Assembly: GCA_025331565.1 (NCBI GenBank)
Contig: JAFREQ010000009.1
Span: forward strand, 7,181,501 to 7,245,500
Direction of reading: 5' to 3'
DNA length: 64,000 nucleotides
Source of the DNA: Holacanthus passer
Lineage: Eukaryota > Chordata > Actinopteri > Pomacanthidae
Positions 13,311-25,200 of this stretch are shown one piece after another; position 1 is the first letter of the stretch, and each line of letters starts with the position of its first letter. The notes beneath the pieces were generated by a model. The model did not search any database. It saw only the letters and a program-made list of their open reading frames with translations, and was not told where the DNA came from. A program made the translations under genes and the position numbers.

Positions 13311-14580
13311 ACCAGTTATCTGTTTGTGTGCCTGGTTTTCCAGCCTTGACTGGCTGACTTGAGAGTCACAGTGGCACCGTTGCCCCCAGGCCAAAACAAG
13401 GCTTGATGAGCAAAGACACACTTTTCTCCCTCTTTCCCTTCCCAGATGAGTACCAGCTCCCTGTGTGTGGTCATATCTCTGTCTAGCTTTCACGGGAGAT
13501 GCTGATTGGGCGTCTGCAGCAGAGGATTGTTTATATGGTTAGATCATGCAAAGATACCTTTACAACTTTCTGGGTTTTTTTTTCCAGAGCCTGAGAAGAC
13601 AGCTGAAATTTCCTTTTCCTTTTCAGGATGCTTGAAGTCTCAGGTACTCCTGCACTGTTATACATCAACTTTGATGTTTAAAAAAAAAAAAAAAAACCAT
13701 CAGAGTTGTGTTGTGTTAAAATATTTAAATGTACCTTGTTATTATGCATTTTCTATGATACTTTGTGATTTCCTGCATTTCCCAGAAACAAGCCCAAGGG
13801 TTGTTTGACATGTCTGCATGGTGTCTTCACCCACAGCTGTGGACTTGAGACTTATTATGTTTGGACCCAAATCAGATTCAAGTCACAAAAACTACTTGAT
13901 ACTGAACTTTGACAGGTTGACTCACTTGACACTTGGCTCTGTAAAGATTTGACTTCAGTCTTGAACGTCTCTGGAAAAATCTTGAACAGTAAAATAGAAA
14001 CAGGTTGGTCTTGTATAGTCGTACAACTTGAACACTTATTCTTAGGATTATTTATTTAAAGGATGGTTTTACAAGGACAAGACAACATGGACCAAACATG
14101 ATACGAGCTTTGCCAACAGCAGATCCTTTAATATGATATAATTCACAAGATTGCAAGTTAACATTTGAGCATGGATTCTAGATTCACTTCTAATGAAGGC
14201 GCACGACAACTTTCCAACTTTCCTTTATAATTCAAACTGTCAAATCTGGGGGCACCTGTCAGTAGTTTTTGAGAGGAGAAACACTGTTTTTCACTATTTT
14301 CAGCAAGCAGGTAGGAGTAGATACAAGCAAAAGAGAAAAACAAAATTTAAAAGTGCAAAAAAAAAATAGAGAAAATCAGCTTCAGTATCTCAGGGAGAGA
14401 GAGAGGGGCTCAGAAATCAAGCCCAGAGAATCTCCATCTGTAAAAGCTGAAAATCATGTGAAACACGTGTTGTACGTCTAATACTTTTCCTATTTAAGAG
14501 CAGTGATAAAATATATTAGGTCGCAAAGGTGCCAGAGTTGTCGACTCACTGGCACTGGATTGTGTGAACCCTGGAGGAGG
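13307..14580. other. Unique sequence, no gene recognised
   Basis: No gene or element was recognised. A poly-A run lies at 13680-13697 and a pyrimidine-rich stretch at about 13560-13625. No target-site duplication or retrogene body accompanies the poly-A, so it looks like a simple homopolymer. Confidence 0.55.
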
Positions 14581-15030
14581 CTGAAAGGCAAGCCATTACA
14601 TGTCAATGGACTATGTAATGTCTGGCTAGGTAATTGGCCTTTAAGGACAGAGGATTGATGGTTTAATTGTTTAATGGTCAGCCAATGAGGCCTTGAACAT
14701 GTTCGTATCTCACGGTGACTATTCAGTCTACTGCGCCATGACACTGGCGGCGAGATTGCCATCACGCTGGAGCTGTTGGTCACATAAAGTATTTGCTGTG
14801 TCTGTGTGCTGTAAAGGGCCTCATGCAGCAAGGCACTCCTCGCCACTAATTCTCTCCATTAAGAGCCTCCAGCACATTGCTGCTCTTTGTACACAAATCC
14901 CCTTTAATTATAGGATTTATACACCAGCAGAGTGCGAACATGAATAAATAACTATAGAGCAGCCGAGGCAAACACAGCCAGTTAATGCTTCCATGAAGCA
15001 TGAGATTCTGCAAGGTCACCACAGATAAGG
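14580..15030. promoter_or_regulatory. Candidate conserved noncoding block
   Basis: About 450 bp of balanced-composition sequence with no repeats or homopolymers and several homeodomain-type cores: TTAATTG and TTTAATGG near 14665, CTAATTCTC near 14848, and TTTAATTATAGG near 14903. It also carries Hox/Cdx-like TTTAT/CATAAA elements. This texture is typical of vertebrate developmental enhancers, but it is an inference from composition and short motifs, each of which is common by chance. No coding frame explains it. Confidence 0.25.
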
Positions 15031-15242
15031 TGCACAGTTTATGACATGCATCTCAAGTAGAGCCAAATATTTCCTCCCGAGAGGCAGTTAAGTGTATAGA
15101 GTATCCTACGCTGGGAAAAGAGATACAGCAGCAAAATTGCTATTGTGATTAAAAAAACATACATATCCTCAGTAGGCAATTTGAGGGGAGATGACAACCC
15201 CTGTGTTAGCAAAATGACCAAAATGCATCCCCCTTGTTAAGC

Positions 15243-15256
15243 TGCCCCCCCCCCCC
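15243..15256 (+). repeat. Poly-C tract
   Basis: A C homopolymer of about 13-14 bases is followed by a TCCTCCATCCATCCC pyrimidine stretch. This is an unusual homopolymer in an A/T-rich window. Confidence 0.85.
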
Positions 15257-15799
15257 TCCTCCATCCATCCCCTAGTAGCAGAGAGACTGCAGAGGGGTAG
15301 ACGGGTTGTTTAGATGAATATATTAGTCCAGTCTGGCTGACTCATTGATCCTTTATCTGACTGAGGTTTGTGCAAGTTGGAATCCATGCTCCCGACCACG
15401 GCTCTGAAATATCAGGAGCCTAACGGTGCTGTTTATTGATAAATCCATGGCTCTGTACGTGGTGCTGAAGTAGCAGATGGATTTATAATTGCGTCTGATT
15501 CTCCCAGTCCCATCCTTCTGTCAGTTTCGTCTTGGATCTATAATATTCTCTAAACTATCAACTGTAAATACTCAAATATAAAACAGGTGGATCTGGTCCT
15601 TGATTACGATTGGCTGAGTCGTGTTCAAAGCTGTTGTAAAATAAACACACACCTGTGGCTGCATTACATCATTATTACTGTGCCGAACAAATTGCTCAAT
15701 ATGTCAAATTTTGTTGTGAATTCTGGTTTACTGGGTGGAAGGAAAAGAGATGGATATACTAGAGGAGGGAGGTTAAAAAGAAAGGAGACACGCTGAACT

Positions 15800-16190
15800 T
15801 ATTGAGAGAGAAACTGAAGAGCTGGAAAAGTCAAGAAACAAAGCGTGGTGTGCCAGGAAAGATCTGGCTAAAGATTTTAAAACACCCACATCACCAAAGT
15901 GGAGCTAAAGCAGGTTCTCCATCAGTCACATGACACTGTGAAATACAGGAAAGATGAACTCATGAATGACCGGCTAATCAGTCGATCCTGGTGTCTGCTG
16001 AAAGATCCCGAGTTTATCACCAGCAACAACATTTTCGTTGGAGTAACACAAGACTTCGCTGAGGAGGCAGACTTTCAGAAAATCAAGCTCTCTCGGGCAC
16101 TGAATCCAAATACACTTCAGGGTCTTGTCAACAAAGTCGAGTTTGATGTGCAGCTGCATATGGGATGCAGAGCTAAAGAGGGCAACTGAA
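15800..16190 (+). pseudogene. Crypton-type tyrosine recombinase fragment
   Basis: The frame from 15899 to 16189 (no ATG start; it opens after a stop) contains LLKDPEFITSNNIFVGVTQD, then a spacer with LSRALNPNTLQGLVNKV, and ends FDVQLHMGCRAKEGN before a TGA. This resembles the middle of the Crypton-derived recombinase proteins abundant in fish, where a 'DPEF...SN..F' segment precedes a '..P..L..KV.FD..LH..RRGREGN' core. Here the Arg-Arg-Gly motif has decayed to Cys-Arg-Ala. Another frame just upstream (about 15800-15898) reads EELEKSRNK and may be the N-terminal side after a frameshift. The catalytic C-terminal half is missing. I read it as a dead scrap of a Crypton DNA transposon. The alternative is a chance open frame, but the ordered motif match makes that less likely. 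Confidence 0.55.
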
Positions 16191-16223
16191 TCAGATATCA
16201 TATCTCATATCTGATGTACTGAA
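16191..16223. repeat. Small inverted repeat after Crypton scrap
   Basis: ATCAGATA and TATCTGAT form perfect 8-bp arms around a 10-bp centre at about 16191-16216. An ACTGAATCAGA motif also occurs on both sides (from about 16186 and about 16219). The sequence could form a short hairpin. No function can be assigned. Confidence 0.5.
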
Positions 16224-19200
16224 TCAGACATGGGAACGGTCAAAGTGTACAAATAACCACAAAGGTGCTGGCAAAAGAGACAAAGACAAACATATGGGGA
16301 TTCAAATGTGATTAAAGAGGTGGAGCGTGGGTGGACCTCACCCCCAACTAGATCAAAACTTACTAAGCTGGCCAGCGAACCTTGTGGCATCATTTCCATT
16401 ATTTTGCACGATTCCTCCTAATATGTCAGAGTAACGTCATAAGTCAAGCCCATCACAATCAGTCAGTTTCTGGAGTGTAATAAACTTAAAATATCTGTTT
16501 TAATTCTGTCAACCGTCCTCCCCCTGACTCCCAACCTTCTCCCCACCCCCAACCCTAACCCTCATCGTACCCCAAAACCCTACTCATACTTCTTACCCAT
16601 TTGTTGTACCTTGTCTTGTGTTCTGTTTTGCATTAAATGTATGAAATGTGTTTTAAAAATTTTCACATTTTTATTATTCAATTCAGACATTTTCATGAAT
16701 ATATATAAGCGTCACAATATCAAACATATTATTCAAAAATGCTAAAGACAGCATGACAAGCATTTGTTATTAATGTTGTTGCTGTTCTGTTGCATTTGTT
16801 TTTATCATATTTTTTCTGGTTTCCATGTTTTTCTTATTATTATCTTTCTCCTGACCAATAATAGGCATTTTTCTACGATAACACACTGGAGTTAGACCAT
16901 GAATTTGGAATTAGTTTATGTAGAACTTCAACTTGAAATAACATTACTTGCTCTCTACAGTTATCTGCCTTTACATTTGTAATCAAAAAGATCTGAAGCC
17001 CTTAGGTCACTTCGACTCATAATGTTATTCTAATTAGTTCATTATTTTAAGTGTTTTGAGAAGCAGTAAATCGTGTCATCATCTAAACACACCTTCACAC
17101 TCACTCCACATTTGAGTAGAGTTGATAACCCTTCATCAGTGAGAAACGGTCCACGGTAATGCAGATATATATGAGCATCTGGCCTGACATAAGTTCCTTT
17201 ATATACAGTATGCAAATCATTACCACGAGCGGTGTAAGAGGGGGCATATGTGAATGAGAAATATGGTGTAGTAAGTGTGGTAAATGCGAAGCAAACAAAA
17301 CTCCAACCTAATGGAGACATCAGTGGTGGAGACAGACCGAGGCCGTCCAGTTTGCTGCAGTCAAATGCGATTATGGTGTTGGTTCATTTAGGCTGGTAAG
17401 ATTGAAGAATTCTGGTGAAACTAAACAAGCTCAATGAGACTTAAAAAAAATAATAATAATAATCACAGGCCTCCATCTGGTTCCGGTGAACTTGCTTGTG
17501 TTTGAGAACACTTAACAGACCAACCCCATACAAATTTGTTTTTCATTTAAAGCTGTAATTTCAGGTTCAGTCAGTTCATGATGGGAGACTTTAAAGAAAT
17601 TTAATCACACACTGCAGCACAACACGCAACTTTTCCTCTGCATTCATTATTCCAGCATAAGGTCTGCTGTTGTTTCTGCTCTGCATCACGCCTAACAATG
17701 CCCCTCAGCTGTCCTGAAATCACTGTAAACCACGGCCTCTTGGGGCTTTTTGCTTCTTTCTAAACTGTATTGTAGCCCATGTACTCTCATAGTCGAGTCA
17801 CCTTCACTAACAAATAGCAACGTGTAGTCAAGGTAAGAGGAGAGGATCATAGAGACACACTGCTGCCTGCTGTATTCTGATAATATTTCTAAGATCATTC
17901 TGTAGCATCTGTGCTGCTGAAGATAAACCCCCAGACCATCTCTGTAACAGAATATTTAAGGGGAGACATAACTACAGATGTTGCTATAAGGTTAAGGTCA
18001 GATGCTCCCATTGTCCCTGTTAAAAATTAACAACCCACCTATTGCATATTCTGTATATGATGCAGCCAAGGTTATTTTTAGAGTAGTGATGAGAAGTAAT
18101 ACAGCCCAAAGTAGCTCCAATGAATAAAATAAATTTGTCTCATTGTTATGTCTGAGCTTGAGGTAATCAGATGATGAAGGACACTGGCTGTACTGTATTG
18201 TCTCTGAGCCACATAACTTGCTTCCCTGCGCATTGTGCCACTGGGGAAGACTATTTAAGATTCGAGCAGTGTGTTAGACAGAGAATAGGAAAAGCCTTTT
18301 TGTGTCCATGAATACCCAGGCAATCAAGGCATCAATTATTCAAGCCGCATGCGGAGAGAAACCATGGCATGCTGTCCATTGGCGCTTCGTCCCAAGACTC
18401 CTAATGTTGTTCAGACAGCAGCGGAACAATGCAAATGCAACAGAGCCATTAGAAACAAGGCGATGCAGGAAGACTGCTGCAAAATTAGAGATAAGACGGC
18501 CCAAACATGATAATGAGTTAATCAATTATAACTAGGTTTAATCACAGTATGTAAACAAGCATGCGTTGAATAGGCAAGTGTTGAGGAAATTAATGTTATA
18601 CTGATCTCAAGCTCATATGTGGAGGGCAATAACACCATTATTCCACAGTGGGAGAATAAGCTATGAGCCTAAGTACTGTAGTTCCGATTATACAGCCTCG
18701 CTTATCTCAACAAATATGATAAATGATCGTGTCATGCATGAAATATAGATTAAAAATAAAAATTAATTAAATGCAATTACTTTAAAAAAGTATGTGTTTC
18801 TCGAATATTATGCTGCTTTCTGATGTCTCACAACTAACTAGAAACCGAATGCTGTAAAAGTGTTTTGAAGTTAAAAACAGTCCTCAAACTCTGTATTGCA
18901 TTATTTAACATTAAGTGACAACAACAGCAGATTGTAGAACTGAATCCTCTGAAGACAAGAGTGACAATGACTGGTGTGCCAATGTGTAAAGTTAAGCTCT
19001 CATACACCGGTGAGTTTACAGTTTATATCCTATAAATACAGGTCATGACAGGAAATACAGTATCAATATGTAAACTGATGTTGTTACCTGTAGTTTGATA
19101 TTTAAATTATTTATTATGTTGTTATAAATCTGCATCTAGTGGAGCAAGATGAAACACCGCCTCCAGAATCAGACAAGAACATTAGGATTTCTTGTGTTAC

Positions 19201-22200
19201 CTTGAGGTTAAATTCAGTTTAATGGGGTTTGTCATGTGCCTGTGTCGGCAAAGATTCAGTTGGACACTGTGCAGACATCCATGCACAACCCAAAAGTTAT
19301 GACAGAAAAAAAACAGATGCAAATAATTTATGTCGTATAAACAGAGCGGCTACTGCACCTGATTGTTAATGCGATTCTTATGTGTCGACTCTCTGAGCTA
19401 CATCAGCTCTCACACAGGGAATAATTATTGAGTTCAGTTGGATCAAAATGTTCATCAAGATCAATTATCCGCAGGAATCCATTATTAACTTTACTTCATT
19501 TCTTCAACTTCTAATTTCTGTCCGTGCAGCTGGGGAAATTTTTTTTTTTTTTCTTTCAACAGATTCATTAAGGTGAATTTTTCCGCAGATTATTTTATCT
19601 GCCGTTCTGTTCTCTCTCTGGGTGTTCACGTTCATCAGCGGTGGAGATAGTCTGGTAGTTGAAGCACACTGCAGCAATGGAAATTAAGGATCAACTCCCA
19701 GAGGAGACAAAGGGAATCTAACAAGCACACAAGGTGACTGCATTATCACAGAGGGGACACAAAAGTAGGAAGGTGACAGACAGGTGTGGTTTCATGTGAA
19801 GCACAGCTGAAAGAGGTGGAAGAAAACCGCACACAAACACAACACCACACTGGCGATACTTACAAAAAACATAGCCAAACTTTATCAAAACTGCACTGCA
19901 TCTTATGAACACAAATATCCCATCATGCATTCTATTTTGTTTTACAGATAACTCTTCCACCACACTATGTAACCTTCAACCTGAGATGCCCTTCAGAGCT
20001 GGTGACCTCTCAGCGTGACGCCCAAATACTCCCTGTTTTCCACTCTGCTGTACAGACACTGCGACATAGTGTGTTCAGAACAAGTCAATTATTTATTTAC
20101 AACGCTGCCTTTCTGTCACACTTTTCGGCGCTGCCTTCAGGAGATGAACAGCATGCTACAGAGGCCTCCAGGGACACACACTCAGCTTCTGCCCCCCCAC
20201 CCTTTCCACGTGATATTAAGCAGCAAAAATGTCAACACGATTTCACATCCACGCCTGAAGGTTAATTCTCCTTTGACCGTCTGACGTCACTTCTTGACTC
20301 CTCGCTGTGATGCCGTGCAACAACTTTTCATAATCACAGCAAAGTTGTGGCATAAAATTGGGCGATAAATGTTGAAAAGATAATTTGAATAATACAGTCG
20401 TTTATAGTACGTCTCTGTCTCCACCTGGGGCCAAATAACCTGCAGGCTGGGAGTTCATTTGGCAAGCTGGCAAGATGATTTATGCAAATGGGGAACATTT
20501 TTTTTAATACTCCAGATAGTTATTGTCAGTTGTGATGTGTGATAAATTCCTCTTCTTGTGAAAAACACTTAAAACACTGATGATTAGACAAATGTGATGA
20601 GTAACATTTGCTAATTTTGAAGTTGTTTTCTGTGTTATTGTCATGTAATTTAACATATTGAGTGAATACAGTGATAATAGTATTGTATTGTGTCTATTTT
20701 TACTATTATTACTTAATCCCATGTTAATAATCTTAGACCTTAGAGTTGTGCTTTGTTCAGTTTTAGGCAGTGTATTCCCTTTTAAACATACAGTTTAAAC
20801 TCAACAAATCATTTTCATTTTTTGCCACAAGCTTTACTTTGAAATCTACTTCATGTGCCATATTTCTAAGACAGTGATCGATCTGTTTTACTTGTTTGCA
20901 CCTGATCCTCTTTAAAAGAGGCTGGACCATGAAAATCATTGAGCCTGCACAGGAAGGCACTGCCTGAAGCCTTTGTACTTATTTTTGTTCTGAAGTGTCA
21001 ATCAGCAAATATACAACTAATGAGAATTTGATCAGATTAGACAGACTCTTACTTCAATTTGGAAATTAGATTTACTAAAACCACTGTGTATGTCCTTATA
21101 AACCATGATATGTATATGAGCATGTCTATTAAATGGTTAAATGGTAAGCGGTGCACATAGTGAATAAAAAGCACCTCCATTGTTCAGTCACTGTCTCACC
21201 GTTTTGAGGCCTCATCCCTCATATGCCAATGACATTTGGGCAGCGTGCCCCTGGTAAGTAAAAAAAAAAACCACTCAAGTAATTTTCTCTTTTAGATTTA
21301 TCATCTGTGATGCAGCAAGCTGGCACTCTAACCCGATATCTCCGGTCAGCCCAAAATATATCCGGCATGCAAACAAATCTGCAGAAATAAACATCAGAGT
21401 CCACGACTACTTGAATAGAATGAAGAGTGTTTTGTAGTTTGCACCTGTGGCCTAAAGTCACCTTGCACACTGCAAACATCAGTCACTAGACAACCTCATA
21501 TTGTTACAACCTCCTCCTAAAACAAAGCTTAGAATAAAATGCAACATAAACTGCAATTGTTTAAAGGTTGAATATGATTTGTAAGTGAATCAATTATAGA
21601 TTGCACTGTGATATCTGGCAATTATGATTAATACAGAGAGAAATAGTTTATATTAAAATCTGTTTCTTCTTGTGGATGAAGTCCTACACACTAACCTCAA
21701 TAGAGAACAATATAGTTACAGTTTTTTATTTTTAACATTTTACAAAATAATAAGTATTAAATGTCGTGTTTAGAATTGTGTGGCTACTTTTGTATACATG
21801 CATTTAGGCATTCTTGTGTGTGGTTAAAAGAAAATAGTCAAACGTCTGTCTTGATGTGCTACTGTACAAAACTTTAGGACATGTAAATGATATATTTCAA
21901 GCCTGACGTGAATCGATATCCACTCCCATGCCCAGCCACTGCACTTAACATTTGACTGTACTCCATTCAAAAACCTGGACTAAGCTATTACAACTTTGAG
22001 GACTGATATAATATTCTCCTCTATTTTACAGCACTGTGCCGTGATGAAATTTTTCCAGGTGTAATAATATGTCTTGATTAAAAGTGCTGCGGTAGGTGGG
22101 GACGTCACCACGCATTGCTCTCACTTTGACATGGCATACCACTTCAATCTGATGAGCAAGATGGAGTCTGGAGAGGCAAATTGGTTTCAAAATCGAATTT

Positions 22201-25200
22201 TTTTTTTCCCCCCAAACTGCCAGATTCTCAAAATGCCTGACAAATATCGCTGAACCAATTAAAGTACACATCTGTTTCATTAGAGAGCCTCATATCCATC
22301 CATCTTATCTGTCAATCTTATCTCTCAGTACCTTCATGCGCCTCATCAGATGTCTTCATGCGTGTGCGACCGTGGAGATTAATTGAGCCAATTTTACCTC
22401 ATTTCAGGGGAAGAGAAAAACTTCACGCTCTGGATTTCTAATTTGATACTGAATTTTATTACATCTTCAAGTCGCATTTGCTGCACAAATTCTTATTCAA
22501 TTATGAACGGGTGAAATACTAAATAAAATTGGGGCGAGGAGAACTGAGTGTACAGTGGTCTGCATCCATAGACATACAATGAATCAAAAGAATGATTGAA
22601 TGTTACATTTCAGGGTCTTGCTGCTTAAATGAAGTCTGAAAAGTAATACTGCTTTACAAATTGAATTGTAGGAGACTCAACTTTAAAATAGCATCAGAGT
22701 GCACGCCAGCATCAAACAGACGCAGAGTGAACGTGTATTCAAAGTGACAAAAGCATTGTGTTACCTCCAGCACAAGTCAGATTTTAATATAAAGACTGAT
22801 GCTGAGGGCAGATTCAGAACATGAACCCAATATAGTCGTCCCCCCTCCCTGCAGGACTATCAGACACAAAGCCGCTTTATACGTCTTTCATTGTTTGTCT
22901 TAAATTGGATTTTGTCGGCCCAGAAGTTTACATGAATAACAGGTAAAGAAACTATTACCTGGGGATTGTTTCCTTGTCTTCACTGACAAGGATGTAAGGA
23001 AATCGTCCGGGGTCGACTCCATCAGCTGTCAGTCTCTGGCTGACGTGTTTTTTTTCCCCTCTTTTCCGAGCAGACTGGCTGCAGGTGTTTATTCAGTCTT
23101 GCCTTATTTCATCGGACTATTAAATCAGCCGTGCAAACAAAAACCAGATTCCTACTCAAAGCAGTTGCCTGCGATATTAATTGCTTGACTCCAAAGGGGA
23201 GTGAACAGCTGCACCAAGCCATTTTGTGGTAGTCAGGAAACATTATTCACTTTCCATATACACAGATTTTTTTTTGCAGCTGATCAAGGTGACGAGACCA
23301 AAGTATTTCCTGTCTGAGGTTTAGTGTCCTTCCAAATGTGTGCAGGAAGCTTGAGCATATTGTTTCTACCATAAAATCACTTCTGCTGTTGAAAAACTAT
23401 ATTTTGGGTGACCAGACATATCAGGTGAGAATCAGCTTAGTGCTTCAAATGGATTTCTATATGTGTGAAACTAAAGTGACTAAAGCGCCTTAATCGCCTG
23501 AGAGCTTTACACTGTCTTCGTATTCTTTGGTGTTGCTTCATCATGGCATCATCCTACCGAGTGTGCTCACTTTGACAAAAGTCACAAGAGCGAAGTAAAG
23601 ATGGAGGAAAACTTTTGTCATGTTGAGAAAAAGTTTGTGAAGTGCAGAAACAGCTAAGAGTTTGTTTTTTTTCCCCACTTACGGCTACTTTCATATCATG
23701 TTGTCAGAAGTATCCATCAACTGTTGGACAGTGGGAGCGATCAGCGCCACCGGGGCTACTGATGGAGCGACAAGCAATACTCATGAAATAGCAACGCATG
23801 AACATCGAGTTCAGGGCTTTTAAGTGCAGGATTAAAGTTTTATCACACATGTATTCTGTTTTAGTTGATTTTACTCTCCTTTATATTATGTTTTAAAATA
23901 TAGTTCTAATATATTTCTACCTCTTACACAAAGCACTACACAATACATTTCCTTCTCTTGAAGAGGCTTTTAAAGGGAACACAATCATAGTAATCATAGT
24001 GTCAGTTTGTCCTAAGTTACATTTGGTGTTGCTTTATAAGAAAGACATAGGCTACTAAAACTGGCTCTATTATTTTTTGTAATACTACATTTAAAAGTTT
24101 TTCTTCCATACATGTAGAAAGTAATCATCCAACTATCCAGAACACTGATGATTGATTGAGCTCAGTCTGCCACTGACAGTTTTATGGTGTGACACATCAC
24201 AACAAGATGGTGTTCGATACAAAAAAAAAAAAAAAAAAAGTTTTGGATGACAACTTACAGTAAAAACACTGGAATGCAAATCTACACGGGACACAATCAC
24301 TCTTTTTAAAATCAATTTATATTCAGGAGATGTCAGTTTGTAATTTCCCCCGTTCCTGCGCGACAGCCTAATGGAGATGTCACATACGACTGCCTGGATG
24401 GCCGGTGGTTTAGCACCGACTCAGACTGCCTCGTGCCATTTTGTTTTCAAACAGCATTTGAAACTGTGGACATGGACATGTAAAAGGAAAATAGGTGGTG
24501 AAGAGATGGCACTGAGTGCAGTCAAAATACAGTGGGTGAGTGTATCCAAAGTGCAAAGTGCCCTTTCCGTCTCTTGCATTTTTGCAAGCGGCAGTAAAGT
24601 GCTGGCAGATTATAACAACCCGTGTCATCGTCGTGCCTTTGTTTTTTTTAAATCCTGTCATTTCTCAAGCTGCTGTGTACCGAGGTTCATGATTCCACGC
24701 AAAATTATTTCAGCTGACTGTCAGCAGAAGTCACCTTTTAAAGAAGCCATATTGTTGTTTTGTGCTGTTTGACTCCAGTTCACAGTCAAACTCAAGGAGC
24801 CACATAAAATTCTCCAACTTCTGTGGCAAGAATCACTTAAACACATAGCTAAAGGCAAGTAAAGTGGGAGAAGTGACAACACCCTGGGTAGCCAAAGTCA
24901 TTTTCTGACGTGTCTGTAGTGTATTGATCAGTGTTTGCGAGGGCGCCCGTGCATCCATTAATACAGCCTGGGTGCACTTTAAGTCATCATTCTTTTCATC
25001 ATTATAGTAATGCCATTGATTAGGTTAGATGAAAGGAGTTGGCACAGAAATTGATAGCCACCATCCTCTCTGAGAATCAAAGGCCCAGGACTCAGGAAAC
25101 AGTCTATCCAGACACTCTGTTCTCTCAGTGGTGCATTCATTCATCTGCACTGTGCAGCATAAAGCACCATCACTTGCACTCAATTATTTGAATTACCCTG

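Noticed and set aside
16540..16570. AACCCTAACCCT stretch resembling telomeric repeats
   Set aside because: Only two imperfect units in a C-rich block. Vertebrate interstitial telomeric arrays have many exact TTAGGG/CCCTAA units.
24221..24239. Poly-A run as a retroposed gene tail
   Set aside because: No target-site duplication, no upstream polyadenylation signal and no retrogene body. The same applies to the A runs at 7771, 13680, 31350, 42704 and 52557.
24371..24772. 133-codon plus-strand frame
   Set aside because: No domain or plausible splice structure, and cysteine/serine-rich composition typical of random translation.
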